A stretch of 50,408 nucleotides of DNA, taken from Paludibacter sp. (GTDB taxonomy: Bacteria; Bacteroidota; Bacteroidia; Bacteroidales; Paludibacteraceae). The position numbers and the translations under genes were made by a program. Shown piece after piece: positions 25,160 through 33,591 of this stretch (position 1 is its first letter; every line of letters starts with the position of its first letter). The stretch is from NCBI GenBank assembly GCA_027450045.1, contig DAIDKM010000016.1, positions 1 to 50,408 on the forward strand. The letters run 5' to 3'. The notes beneath the pieces were generated by a model. The model made no database searches, was not told where the DNA came from, and saw only the letters and a program-made list of their open reading frames with translations.

Positions 25160-25462
25160 TGACATTTATTTGAACTTATAAAGTACATATCAATCCAAAT
25201 AATAATAATAGCAGAGTGAATCAATTTTATATTTTAGGGAAGAAGCCACCCAAAGTATGCATTCAGATTAGTCATGTGTCACTCTAACAAATATATAATG
25301 GCTACTAAAGATCGTAAAATTGAATCTGAAAACATATCTTAAACTCACTTTTTGAAAATTATGACTGAACTAACCTTTGAATAGGTAATATGGTATTCAT
25401 AAAATTACAAGATTATCTTTTAGAGAATGCTACTAAGCAACGTACATAATAAAAAATATGCT
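25160..25462. other. 303-bp gap before the SusC gene
   Basis: No gene is visible and no clear terminator follows nanA. TTTG at 25351-25354 is followed by TAACCTTTG, but the spacing (16 bp) and the extra base make it a poor promoter. The SusC/SusD pair may be read through from the upstream promoter or have a weak promoter of its own. Confidence 0.4.
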
Positions 25463-28400
25463 ATGAAAAATTTTAGAATTAATAATTTATCACATCATTA
25501 TTTCCATCATAGGATAATAATCATGTTTTTTTTCTTGTCTTTTGGCGTCTTTGCCTTTGCACAAAACATTAAAATTACCGGAGTTGTTAAAGATGCTACG
25601 GGCGAGCCTTTGCCTGGGGTTAATGTCGTCATAAAGGGAACTACACAAGGCACATTAACAGATTATAATGGGAAGTTTGAATTAAACGTCCCATCTGAGA
25701 CTTCAATTTTACAATTGTCTTATGTGGGATTTCAATCACAAGAAATGGAGGTTGGTTCACATCGTGAATTGAATATTACATTAAAAGAAAATAGTAAAGA
25801 ATTGAGCGAGGTGGTTGTTACAGGATATGGCGGAACTCAGGTAAAATCGAAATTGACTAACTCAATTTCAACAGTTAAACCATCTGATTTGAAAATAGGG
25901 GTTTTCTCTAATCCGGCACAAGCGTTATCAGGAGCAATCCCGGGATTACGTGTTATCCAGTCATCTGGAAATCCTGGAGCAGCGCCAACCATAATTCTTC
26001 GTGGAGGAACAAATCTTGACGGGTCTGGTTCTCCTTTAATATTTGTAGATGGGGAAATTAGATCAAGTCTAAGTGACATTAATCCTGATGATATTGCCTC
26101 CATTGATGTTTTAAAGGATGCAGGCGCAACAGCTATTTATGGTGCACGCGCAAGCAATGGTGTCATTCTTGTAACTACGAAACGTGGAAAGTCTGGCACA
26201 TCTGAAATTACTCTTAATGTAAAAGAAGGGTTGAACTACTTAAATTCCCCATACAATTTTATGAACGGAGGCGACTATTTATATTGGCAAAGGAATGCGT
26301 ATAAAAATGCGGCTCAAATTTGGCAATCGTCAGATGGGACATGGCATGGCGTAACAACAATGGGATCTTTAGCTTCGGCTACTCCTTATGGCACCGGTAA
26401 TCAATATTATGCTTCTGATGGGGTTACTCCTTTGGATGGAAATGTCACATCTTTAGCTGTTTGGAGCCCAATGATTTTAAGCAGTCAGAATAACTTTTTG
26501 CTTAAACAGGGATGGAAACAAATGACAGACCCAATCTATGGCAATCAGATTATTTATAATGATTATAATTGGAAAAAGGTGGCTTTTAATAATCCATCTT
26601 TGACACAAGATTATTCTTTAGGATTTTCTGGAGGGAATGACAAAGGTCACTATTACGCCGGATTAGGATATAATAATTCACAAGGCCTCCCGATAAGTAC
26701 TTTTTATAAAAATCTTACTGGAATATTTAATGGCGATTACCAAATAAAGAAATGGTTGCAATCATCCACAAGTATCAATTTTGCTGAAGCAAAGTGGAGA
26801 AATGCCACTACTACTTCAGAGGCAAGTTATTTCGGTAGAATGTTGAGTATGCCTCCAACCATGCGTATGTATGGCCCGAGCGGGGATTTGCTCTTAGGAA
26901 AAGGAGGGGGAGACGAAAACCCAAATGTAAATAATTCAAAGTTCAAGACGACTAATGTAACGGATAAATTTACCCTGGGGCAGAGTTTCAAAGTTGATCT
27001 TATGAAAGGTCTCTATCTTAAATTAAGCGCCACGTGGATGTATGATGAGGGTTATTATGAGAATTTTAATAAGGATTATCTTGCATCTCCAGGTAATATT
27101 AATACCACACGCTTTACATCTTCTGAATTTGATAGGACATTGCGTCAAACGTATGATGCTATTGCAAATTATGATGTAAAAATCAATGATGTACATTCGA
27201 TTAGCGCGTTACTTGGATTTGAATATTATGATACCTATTCGTATGGTAATTATGCCTCAGGTTCAGGTGCGCCAACTGATGATTTTGCCGCTTTGCAATA
27301 TACTTCTTCATTAGCCAACATGAGAAACATAAGCTCATATCATAATGAACAAGCGATTATGTCTTTCTTTGGTAGGATCAACTATGATTATAAGAGTAAA
27401 TATTTGCTTGCCCTTACAGGCCGTCAGGATGGCTATTCAAGTTTTGTAAATAATCGTTGGGGATTTTTCCCTGGTGTGTCAGGTGGTTGGGTATTTACCA
27501 AAGAAGATTTTGTGAAAAATGTAAAAGGCTTGACAAATATTCTCTCTTTTGGAAAAGTACGTTTAAGCTACGGTGTCAATGGGAACGCTTCAGGTATAGG
27601 CCCATATACCTTACAAGGAAGTTATGGGAGCCAGACTCCTTATAACGGAGCTGTTGGGTTTCTTGTCTCTGGTCTCCCAAATCCCAATTTACGTTGGGAG
27701 CGTTCCAATACTTTTGAAACGGGGTTAGATTTTGGGTTGTGGGATAATATTACCGGTTCGTTCACATTCTATAATCGTATTACTACTGATAAGTATGCAA
27801 CCATACCGCTTCCTTCAACTTCAGGCGTATCTGGCATTTTATCAAATAATGGCGAACTGAGAAATCGTGGTATAGAAGTGGACCTTGGCTATACGGTTTT
27901 GAATAAAAATGATTGGAAATGGAGTGTTAATGCCAATATTTCATATAATAATAATACGATTATGAAACTGCCTGATAATGGATTACCTAATAACCGTCAA
28001 AATGCTTTTCAGGTATACGATCCGAATTCAGGACAGCTTATTTGGGTAGGTGGATATCAACAAGGTCAAAGTCCTGATGCTCTTTATGCTTATAAGGCAC
28101 TCGGAATATATAAAGATCAAGCTCAAGTAGAAAAACTTGCAGGAAATCTTATCGATATGTCCGTAGGAAATAATGGGAGTAATAATAAGATCTTGTATGG
28201 ACCTGATCAGTGGGCACAACTGACTGATGCACAGAAAGCAAAAGGATTACCCATCAGACCCGGTGATGTAATTTGGCAAGATGTGAATCATGACGGGAAA
28301 ATTGACCAATATGACATGGTTAAAGTAGGCAATACAACCCCGAGATGGATTGGTGGTTTCAATACTACTCTTTCATGGAAAGACTTCTCGTTATTTGTTC

Positions 28401-28825
28401 GAACAGATTATGCATTGGGGTTTGTTCAATATGACTCCCAAACCCCATGGTTTATGGGAGATATGCAAGGAACCTATAATTCATTAACATTATCAAAGGA
28501 TACATGGACTTCTTCAAATCCGAATGCAAAATATCCACGGTATGATTGGGCAGATCAATTAGGATCGAGAAACTATGCTCGACAATCAAGTATGTTTGTC
28601 TATAATGGAGATTATCTGGCTTTCCGTGAAGTATCTTTGAGCTATTCATTACCTAAGAACATTATGAAAAAATTAAATATGCAGGAAATAGTTCTTTCAA
28701 TAACGGGACAAAATCTTGGCTATTTAACCGGTTCAAAAGCGTATTCACCAGAGGCTACCGGATCTGTTGGAAGCGGATATTCGTTACCACGTACTTTCCT
28801 GGTTGGCGCTAATATCAAGTTCTAA
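25463..28825 (+). CDS. SusC/RagA-family TonB-dependent outer-membrane transporter (NanO type)
   Basis: The 1120-residue protein is the beta-barrel importer of the locus, probably bringing sialic acid or sialylated oligosaccharide across the outer membrane. Residues 1-34 are a signal peptide ending AFAQ. An amino-terminal carboxypeptidase-regulatory-like domain follows (about 35-112, with ATGEPLPGVNVVIKGT and VGFQSQE). A TonB-box-like stretch ELSEVVVTGYG is at about 114-124. The plug follows with the SusC signature FVDGEIRSSLSDINPDDI and AIYGARASNGVILVTTKRG. The barrel ends in the usual aromatic residue (ANIKF). The ATG at 25463 gives a standard charged signal peptide; the one at 25427 adds 12 residues. 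SusD follows 19 bp downstream. NanO/NanU of Tannerella is the closest known arrangement. Confidence 0.94.
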   Translation: MKNFRINNLSHHYFHHRIIIMFFFLSFGVFAFAQNIKITGVVKDATGEPLPGVNVVIKGTTQGTLTDYNGKFELNVPSETSILQLSYVGFQSQEMEVGSHRELNITLKENSKELSEVVVTGYGGTQVKSKLTNSISTVKPSDLKIGVFSNPAQALSGAIPGLRVIQSSGNPGAAPTIILRGGTNLDGSGSPLIFVDGEIRSSLSDINPDDIASIDVLKDAGATAIYGARASNGVILVTTKRGKSGTSEITLNVKEGLNYLNSPYNFMNGGDYLYWQRNAYKNAAQIWQSSDGTWHGVTTMGSLASATPYGTGNQYYASDGVTPLDGNVTSLAVWSPMILSSQNNFLLKQGWKQMTDPIYGNQIIYNDYNWKKVAFNNPSLTQDYSLGFSGGNDKGHYYAGLGYNNSQGLPISTFYKNLTGIFNGDYQIKKWLQSSTSINFAEAKWRNATTTSEASYFGRMLSMPPTMRMYGPSGDLLLGKGGGDENPNVNNSKFKTTNVTDKFTLGQSFKVDLMKGLYLKLSATWMYDEGYYENFNKDYLASPGNINTTRFTSSEFDRTLRQTYDAIANYDVKINDVHSISALLGFEYYDTYSYGNYASGSGAPTDDFAALQYTSSLANMRNISSYHNEQAIMSFFGRINYDYKSKYLLALTGRQDGYSSFVNNRWGFFPGVSGGWVFTKEDFVKNVKGLTNILSFGKVRLSYGVNGNASGIGPYTLQGSYGSQTPYNGAVGFLVSGLPNPNLRWERSNTFETGLDFGLWDNITGSFTFYNRITTDKYATIPLPSTSGVSGILSNNGELRNRGIEVDLGYTVLNKNDWKWSVNANISYNNNTIMKLPDNGLPNNRQNAFQVYDPNSGQLIWVGGYQQGQSPDALYAYKALGIYKDQAQVEKLAGNLIDMSVGNNGSNNKILYGPDQWAQLTDAQKAKGLPIRPGDVIWQDVNHDGKIDQYDMVKVGNTTPRWIGGFNTTLSWKDFSLFVRTDYALGFVQYDSQTPWFMGDMQGTYNSLTLSKDTWTSSNPNAKYPRYDWADQLGSRNYARQSSMFVYNGDYLAFREVSLSYSLPKNIMKKLNMQEIVLSITGQNLGYLTGSKAYSPEATGSVGSGYSLPRTFLVGANIKF

Positions 28826-28844
28826 TACTCAAAAAAATATAGTC

Positions 28845-30395
28845 ATGAAAAAGATATTTATTTATATAATTGGAATCATTTCATTGATTGGAATTCATTC
28901 CTGTAATTCATTGGATTTATCTCCTATCGATTATTTTGGTAGCGGCAACTATTGGCAAAATGAATCTCAAGTTTCAAGCTTTATGATTGGATTGCATTCT
29001 CAATTGAGAAATCAATACCAATACCTGTTCTTATTGGGAGAAGCAAGAGGGGAAACTCTAAAAAATGGGACATCGTCTCAAAACACAAGCCTTGACTATA
29101 GTAGCCCTATTAAAAACAACGCGTTTACGAACGCAGCAACGGGAGTTTCTAACTGGTGTGGTTTTTATGGCCCAATATTAGATGTCAATCTTTTTATCAA
29201 TGAAGTTGAAAATAACTGTAAGTTCTTACCAACTGCCGATAAAAATTATTTTCTCGGCCAAGCATATGGATTACGCGCTTTTTACTATTTCTTGCTCTAT
29301 AGAACTTATGGAGGAGTCCCAATTGTAACGGATCCCAAAGTGATGAATGGAGTTACTAATGCGAAAGATTTATATGTTAAGAGGAACACAGCCAAAGAAA
29401 CGATGGATTTTATTAAAAGCGATATCGATAAATCTATTGCTGATTTTGGTACAAACACTACCATTAATGGGAATAAATCGCAATGGTCTTTAGACGCTTC
29501 TTTAATGCTTAAAGGCCAAGTCTATTTGTGGTCAGGCAAAGTAACTACTGATGATCAAAAGCCGGCGGCAAACAATGCTGACATTCAAACTGCCAAATCA
29601 GCCTTATTGTCTATTACGGGATTTTCGCTCCTACCTAATTTTAAGAGTGTAATTCCTCAGAAAGGGAATAATGAGATTATCTTTGCTTTGCGTTTTGCTG
29701 ATGGAGAAGCTTCAAATTGGGCTAATCTTTTCTTATATCAAGACGCTGTGTTTATTAATCAGGTTTATGGTAGAAATGGGAAATTAATCTCGAATGATAC
29801 TTTGAATCTAAAGAGCACTGGATTGCAACGGCATGAATATAAGAATGAATTTTGGCAAAGCTATGATTCTACTGATACCCGTAGGGATGCTACGTTCTTA
29901 GAATATTATAATAAATCAGGACAGTTGATCGGTAGCGTTATGAAAAAATTTATCGGGATAATCAATAGTACGAATAACCGAGTTTATGTGGATGATATTC
30001 CCGTATTTCGTTATGCAGAAACGCTCTTAATGTTGGCTGAATGTGAGAACATGCTGGGGAATGATCCTTCTCCTTATATTAATCAAATTAGACAACGAGC
30101 TTATGGGGCAAATTGGGATCCTGCAAAGTATGGATACACGAATCAAGGATTTGCACAAAATGAATTAGCCATTCTTCATGAGTATGACAAAGAGTTTGTC
30201 GGAGAAGGTCAACGTTGGTTCGATGTTTATCGAATGCATGATGCCAGTGGAAATTCTTTAGCATTTTCGAGTAGTGCAAATTATCCTGCAACATCTCCAA
30301 TTTTGCAATCGTCGGAAAGCTATATGTTGCTTTGGCCAATTGATGTTAACACTTTAAATGGCAACCCATTGTTGACACAGAATCCCGGTTACTAA
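28845..30395 (+). CDS. SusD/RagB-family glycan-binding lipoprotein (NanU type)
   Basis: The 516-residue surface lipoprotein captures glycan and lids the SusC barrel. The lipobox GIHSC places the lipidated cysteine at residue 20. The mature protein opens with NSLDLSPIDYFGSGNYWQNE, which is typical of SusD. The TPR-like helical domain (AYGLRAFYYFLLYRTYGGVPIV) and the carboxy-terminal EFVGEGQRWFDVYR segment are SusD hallmarks. The ATG at 28845 is chosen; upstream in-frame codons overlap the susC gene and would bury the signal peptide. It is paired with the SusC gene, and a strong terminator follows (30422-30463), so expression of these importer genes can be set apart from the enzyme genes downstream. 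The sugar specificity is inferred from context. Confidence 0.94.
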   Translation: MKKIFIYIIGIISLIGIHSCNSLDLSPIDYFGSGNYWQNESQVSSFMIGLHSQLRNQYQYLFLLGEARGETLKNGTSSQNTSLDYSSPIKNNAFTNAATGVSNWCGFYGPILDVNLFINEVENNCKFLPTADKNYFLGQAYGLRAFYYFLLYRTYGGVPIVTDPKVMNGVTNAKDLYVKRNTAKETMDFIKSDIDKSIADFGTNTTINGNKSQWSLDASLMLKGQVYLWSGKVTTDDQKPAANNADIQTAKSALLSITGFSLLPNFKSVIPQKGNNEIIFALRFADGEASNWANLFLYQDAVFINQVYGRNGKLISNDTLNLKSTGLQRHEYKNEFWQSYDSTDTRRDATFLEYYNKSGQLIGSVMKKFIGIINSTNNRVYVDDIPVFRYAETLLMLAECENMLGNDPSPYINQIRQRAYGANWDPAKYGYTNQGFAQNELAILHEYDKEFVGEGQRWFDVYRMHDASGNSLAFSSSANYPATSPILQSSESYMLLWPIDVNTLNGNPLLTQNPGY

Positions 30396-30421
30396 TAGGA
30401 ATTAGTTATTGCTTTATTTTC

Positions 30422-30463
30422 GAATAAAGGGTTGGTATTAATCTCAACCCTTTATTCTTTTTT
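30422..30463 (+). terminator. Strong intrinsic terminator after the SusC/SusD pair
   Basis: GAATAAAGGGTTG (30422-30434) and CAACCCTTTATTC (30445-30457) are perfect 13-bp inverted arms with a 10-base loop, directly followed by six thymines. This is the clearest terminator in the window. Confidence 0.9.
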
Positions 30464-30563
30464 GAATATTTATGTTCTTATTTTCTTTGATAATTATTTA
30501 TATGGTTAAGTCAGTAAAATTGTTTTGAGAAAAAATGCCATGATTAAGAATTCTGTTTAATAC

Positions 30564-32234
30564 ATGAAATATATGAAATTAAAAATCGTCTTCGCATCAT
30601 TCTATTTTTTATCCACTTTTTTCTTGTCAGGGTGTGAAAAAACAGATATTCATTCTATTACCGTGAAGAATCTTTCCGATTCAGCTCAAATTTCAAATGT
30701 AATTCTTTTGAAAGACAGTGATTTTACTGGTAGAGGAAATGATAATGAAACAATTATTAGAGCTACTGTAATTTTAAAAAGTGATTCATCTGTTACATGC
30801 AAATCAATATCATTTAATATGAATGGAACAACCAATCTAAATGATGTTTCTTCAATAAAAATATATTCCACGGGAGCTTCGGGCTATCTAAATACGAGGG
30901 ATGTAACCGGTGCTACTCTGATGGGGACAATATTACCTGCGAATGGAATAATCGCTTGTAATACAAAAGGCACACTTTCTCCCGGTATTAATTATTTATG
31001 GCTCACATATCAAATCAATAAAAATTCTATAGAAGGAGATACGGTAAATGCTTCCTTATTATCCCTTACCACGTCAAATGAAATTTATAAGATTGCTCAA
31101 CCGCAATCCCAAAATGGACGAATTATATTGTTAGCATATAAACTGATGTATGCTCCCGGTGATTTGGGGTCATCTAATTATCGAATTCCTGCCATCATGA
31201 CAGCGCCTGATGGCTCAATTATAGTGGCAAATGATAAGCGAAAATACAATGAAGGAGACTTGCCCAATGACATTGATATTATGGTCACAAGGAGTATTGA
31301 TTTGGGGCAAACATGGTCATCCCCAATGACCATTGCTCAGGGGACTGGTGTTGGAGCAGGTTTTGGAGATGCAAGTCTTACTTTAGCTCCCAATGGAGAC
31401 ATTATATGTGTTTTTGCAGGGGGACAAGGGTTGGCTGCTTCTACTCCATCTAATCCGATACGAACCTATCTTTGTAGAAGTTCTGACAGCGGGAAAACAT
31501 GGACTTCGCCACTTGACATAACCAATCAACTCTATGGAAGTGGATGTTCCGATCCCGTTAGGCAATCATGGTATGCCTCATTCTGTGCATCGGGACGAGG
31601 CTTGCTAACACGTTCAGGGCGTATAATGTTAGTTGCTGCTGTTCGCGAAACAAGCAGTGGCAAACTTTCAAACTTTATATATTATTCAGATGATAACGGG
31701 CAGACATGGAAAGTGTCAGGGAGGGCTATGCTTGGCGGTGATGAAGCAAAAGTTGCTGAATTGAATAATGGCAATATATTAATGAGCATTCGCCACGACG
31801 GAGGAGGTCCCAGATATTATACCATTTCTACTGATAACGGTCTTACGTGGGGGCCTGTTTCAACTTGGTCTCAGTTAATTGAACCAGGTTGTAACGGGGA
31901 CTTAATACGTTATACTTCTACTAAGGATGGCTATAATAAAAATCGTCTCTTACATTCTATTCCCAATAATCAAACATCACGTCAAAATGTTTCTGTTTTT
32001 GTGAGTTATGATGAAGGGCAAACATGGCCAATAAAAAAATCAATCTGCTTAGGAAGTTCTGCTTACTCTTCTTTGACTATTTTACCTGATGGAACTATTG
32101 GAACTTATGTTGAAGAAGGAGTCCCAACATCTCTTTACTATGTGAATTTTTCATTAGGATGGTTGACGAATGGGACAGATACTTTTATTAACCCGAACAC
32201 CTCAACTCAAACAACAGGTTCAACTAAAAAATAA
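30564..32234 (+). CDS. nanH: GH33 exo-sialidase, lipoprotein
   Basis: The 556-residue sialidase releases terminal sialic acid from glycoconjugates at the cell surface or in the periplasm. A lipobox FFLSGC puts the lipid anchor on C24. Residues 30-185 form a beta-sandwich typical of the BNR-associated N-terminal domain. The six-bladed catalytic propeller begins with NYRIPAI (R207 in the RIP motif) and NDKR (D224 as likely acid/base). Five Asp boxes are visible: SIDLGQTW, SSDSGKTW, SDDNGQTW, STDNGLTW and SYDEGQTW. An ATG three codons downstream (30573) is an alternative start. It is the first gene after the terminator, so it should have its own promoter or depend on read-through. The MFS transporter follows at 67 bp. 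Confidence 0.95.
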   Translation: MKYMKLKIVFASFYFLSTFFLSGCEKTDIHSITVKNLSDSAQISNVILLKDSDFTGRGNDNETIIRATVILKSDSSVTCKSISFNMNGTTNLNDVSSIKIYSTGASGYLNTRDVTGATLMGTILPANGIIACNTKGTLSPGINYLWLTYQINKNSIEGDTVNASLLSLTTSNEIYKIAQPQSQNGRIILLAYKLMYAPGDLGSSNYRIPAIMTAPDGSIIVANDKRKYNEGDLPNDIDIMVTRSIDLGQTWSSPMTIAQGTGVGAGFGDASLTLAPNGDIICVFAGGQGLAASTPSNPIRTYLCRSSDSGKTWTSPLDITNQLYGSGCSDPVRQSWYASFCASGRGLLTRSGRIMLVAAVRETSSGKLSNFIYYSDDNGQTWKVSGRAMLGGDEAKVAELNNGNILMSIRHDGGGPRYYTISTDNGLTWGPVSTWSQLIEPGCNGDLIRYTSTKDGYNKNRLLHSIPNNQTSRQNVSVFVSYDEGQTWPIKKSICLGSSAYSSLTILPDGTIGTYVEEGVPTSLYYVNFSLGWLTNGTDTFINPNTSTQTTGSTKK

Positions 32235-32301
32235 TATTGTTTTGAATTAGCGTTGATCAGTTCTATCGTATAATTTTCAAATATCAGAATCTAAAGTTTA
32301 C

Positions 32302-33534
32302 ATGAAAAACAAATCTGCATCTTATTACGCGTGGTATATTGTTGGTATGTTATGGATTGTTGCCATGCTCAACTATTTAGACCGTGTCATGCTTACTACC
32401 ATGCACGATTCGTTGGTTGCCAGTATACCAATGAATAACAAGCAGTTTGGTGCATTAACTTCTGTTTTCTTATGGGTTTATGGTATTAGTAGCCCTTTTG
32501 GAGGATTTTTAGCCGATAAGTTCAGTCGTAAAAGGATCATTTTATTTAGTCTGTCAGTATGGACTTTGGTGTCCATACTAATGGGCTTTGTTCATACGTA
32601 TACTGAATTATTTACACTAAGAGCTATTATGGGTATTGGAGAGGCTTTTTACATACCGGCTGCTTTGGCTTTAATTGTTGATTATCACCAAAAAGAAACG
32701 CGATCTTTGGCTACCGGAATACATATGAGTGGACTTTACACAGGATACATTTTAGGAGGATTAGGAGGATTTGTTTCTCAATATTTTGGATGGCGTTTTG
32801 GCTATCATATTCTTGGTATAGTTGGAGTTGTTTATATTGCCTTTTTGTTTTTCTTTTTACAAGATACCCCTTCTCATATTAGTCATGGTAAAATAAATCG
32901 ATCAACCCCTAATAACGTGTCAATGGGCTTTTTGACTACCTTTGCTCAGTTGGTTAAAAATTATTCTTTTCTTTTATTGGTAGCCTATTTTAGTTTGTTG
33001 GGGGTGGCATTTTGGGTAATTACAGGGTGGCTGCCACTCTTTTTAGAAGAACATTTTAGGTTAGGCGTTGGGGCTGCTGGCATTTCTGCTACATTATATA
33101 TTCAAATTGCGTCCTTTGTAGGGATTCTTGTGGGTGGCATATTGTCTGATCGCTGGGTAAAAAAAACTATTAAAGGGAGAATTTATCTCCCTGTTATTGG
33201 ATTTATATTGGCTACCCCTGCGCTTTTTGTCACCTCAACTACCCATGTGTTTTTATTTGCAATAGTAGGATTGAGTATCTTTGGATTAGCACGAGGAATA
33301 TCCGATTCGAATGTAATGCCTATTTTATGTCAAGTTGTGGATGATCGTTATCGTGCTTCAGGCTATGGGATCCTCAATTTTCTTTCTACAATTTGCGGTG
33401 GAACTATGATCTATATCGCAGGATTCTTGAAAGATGTGCATGTAGACTTATCCGTTGTTTTTATTATTGCTTCTGGGTGCCTGCTACTTGCCTCTGCTTC
33501 TTTGTATTTTGTCAAACCCCGTACGCAGGAATAG
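32302..33534 (+). CDS. nanT: MFS sialic acid transporter (NanT type)
   Basis: The 410-residue inner-membrane transporter has 12 membrane segments. The family motif between helices 2 and 3 is visible as GGFLADKFSRKRII (about residues 67-80), and helix 1 carries the acidic NYLDRV motif (residues 24-29) seen in the anion:cation symporter (ACS) branch. Its place between the sialidase and the glycosidases, and the matching Tannerella arrangement, support N-acetylneuraminate as substrate. The sequence alone would allow other organic anions such as hexuronates. It works after SusC/SusD, moving free sialic acid from periplasm to cytoplasm. Confidence 0.88.
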   Translation: MKNKSASYYAWYIVGMLWIVAMLNYLDRVMLTTMHDSLVASIPMNNKQFGALTSVFLWVYGISSPFGGFLADKFSRKRIILFSLSVWTLVSILMGFVHTYTELFTLRAIMGIGEAFYIPAALALIVDYHQKETRSLATGIHMSGLYTGYILGGLGGFVSQYFGWRFGYHILGIVGVVYIAFLFFFLQDTPSHISHGKINRSTPNNVSMGFLTTFAQLVKNYSFLLLVAYFSLLGVAFWVITGWLPLFLEEHFRLGVGAAGISATLYIQIASFVGILVGGILSDRWVKKTIKGRIYLPVIGFILATPALFVTSTTHVFLFAIVGLSIFGLARGISDSNVMPILCQVVDDRYRASGYGILNFLSTICGGTMIYIAGFLKDVHVDLSVVFIIASGCLLLASASLYFVKPRTQE

Positions 33535-33591
33535 CCGACTGAGAGTTCTATTATAACTGCCTTTAATAGAGGATCAATATCATTAAATGTC

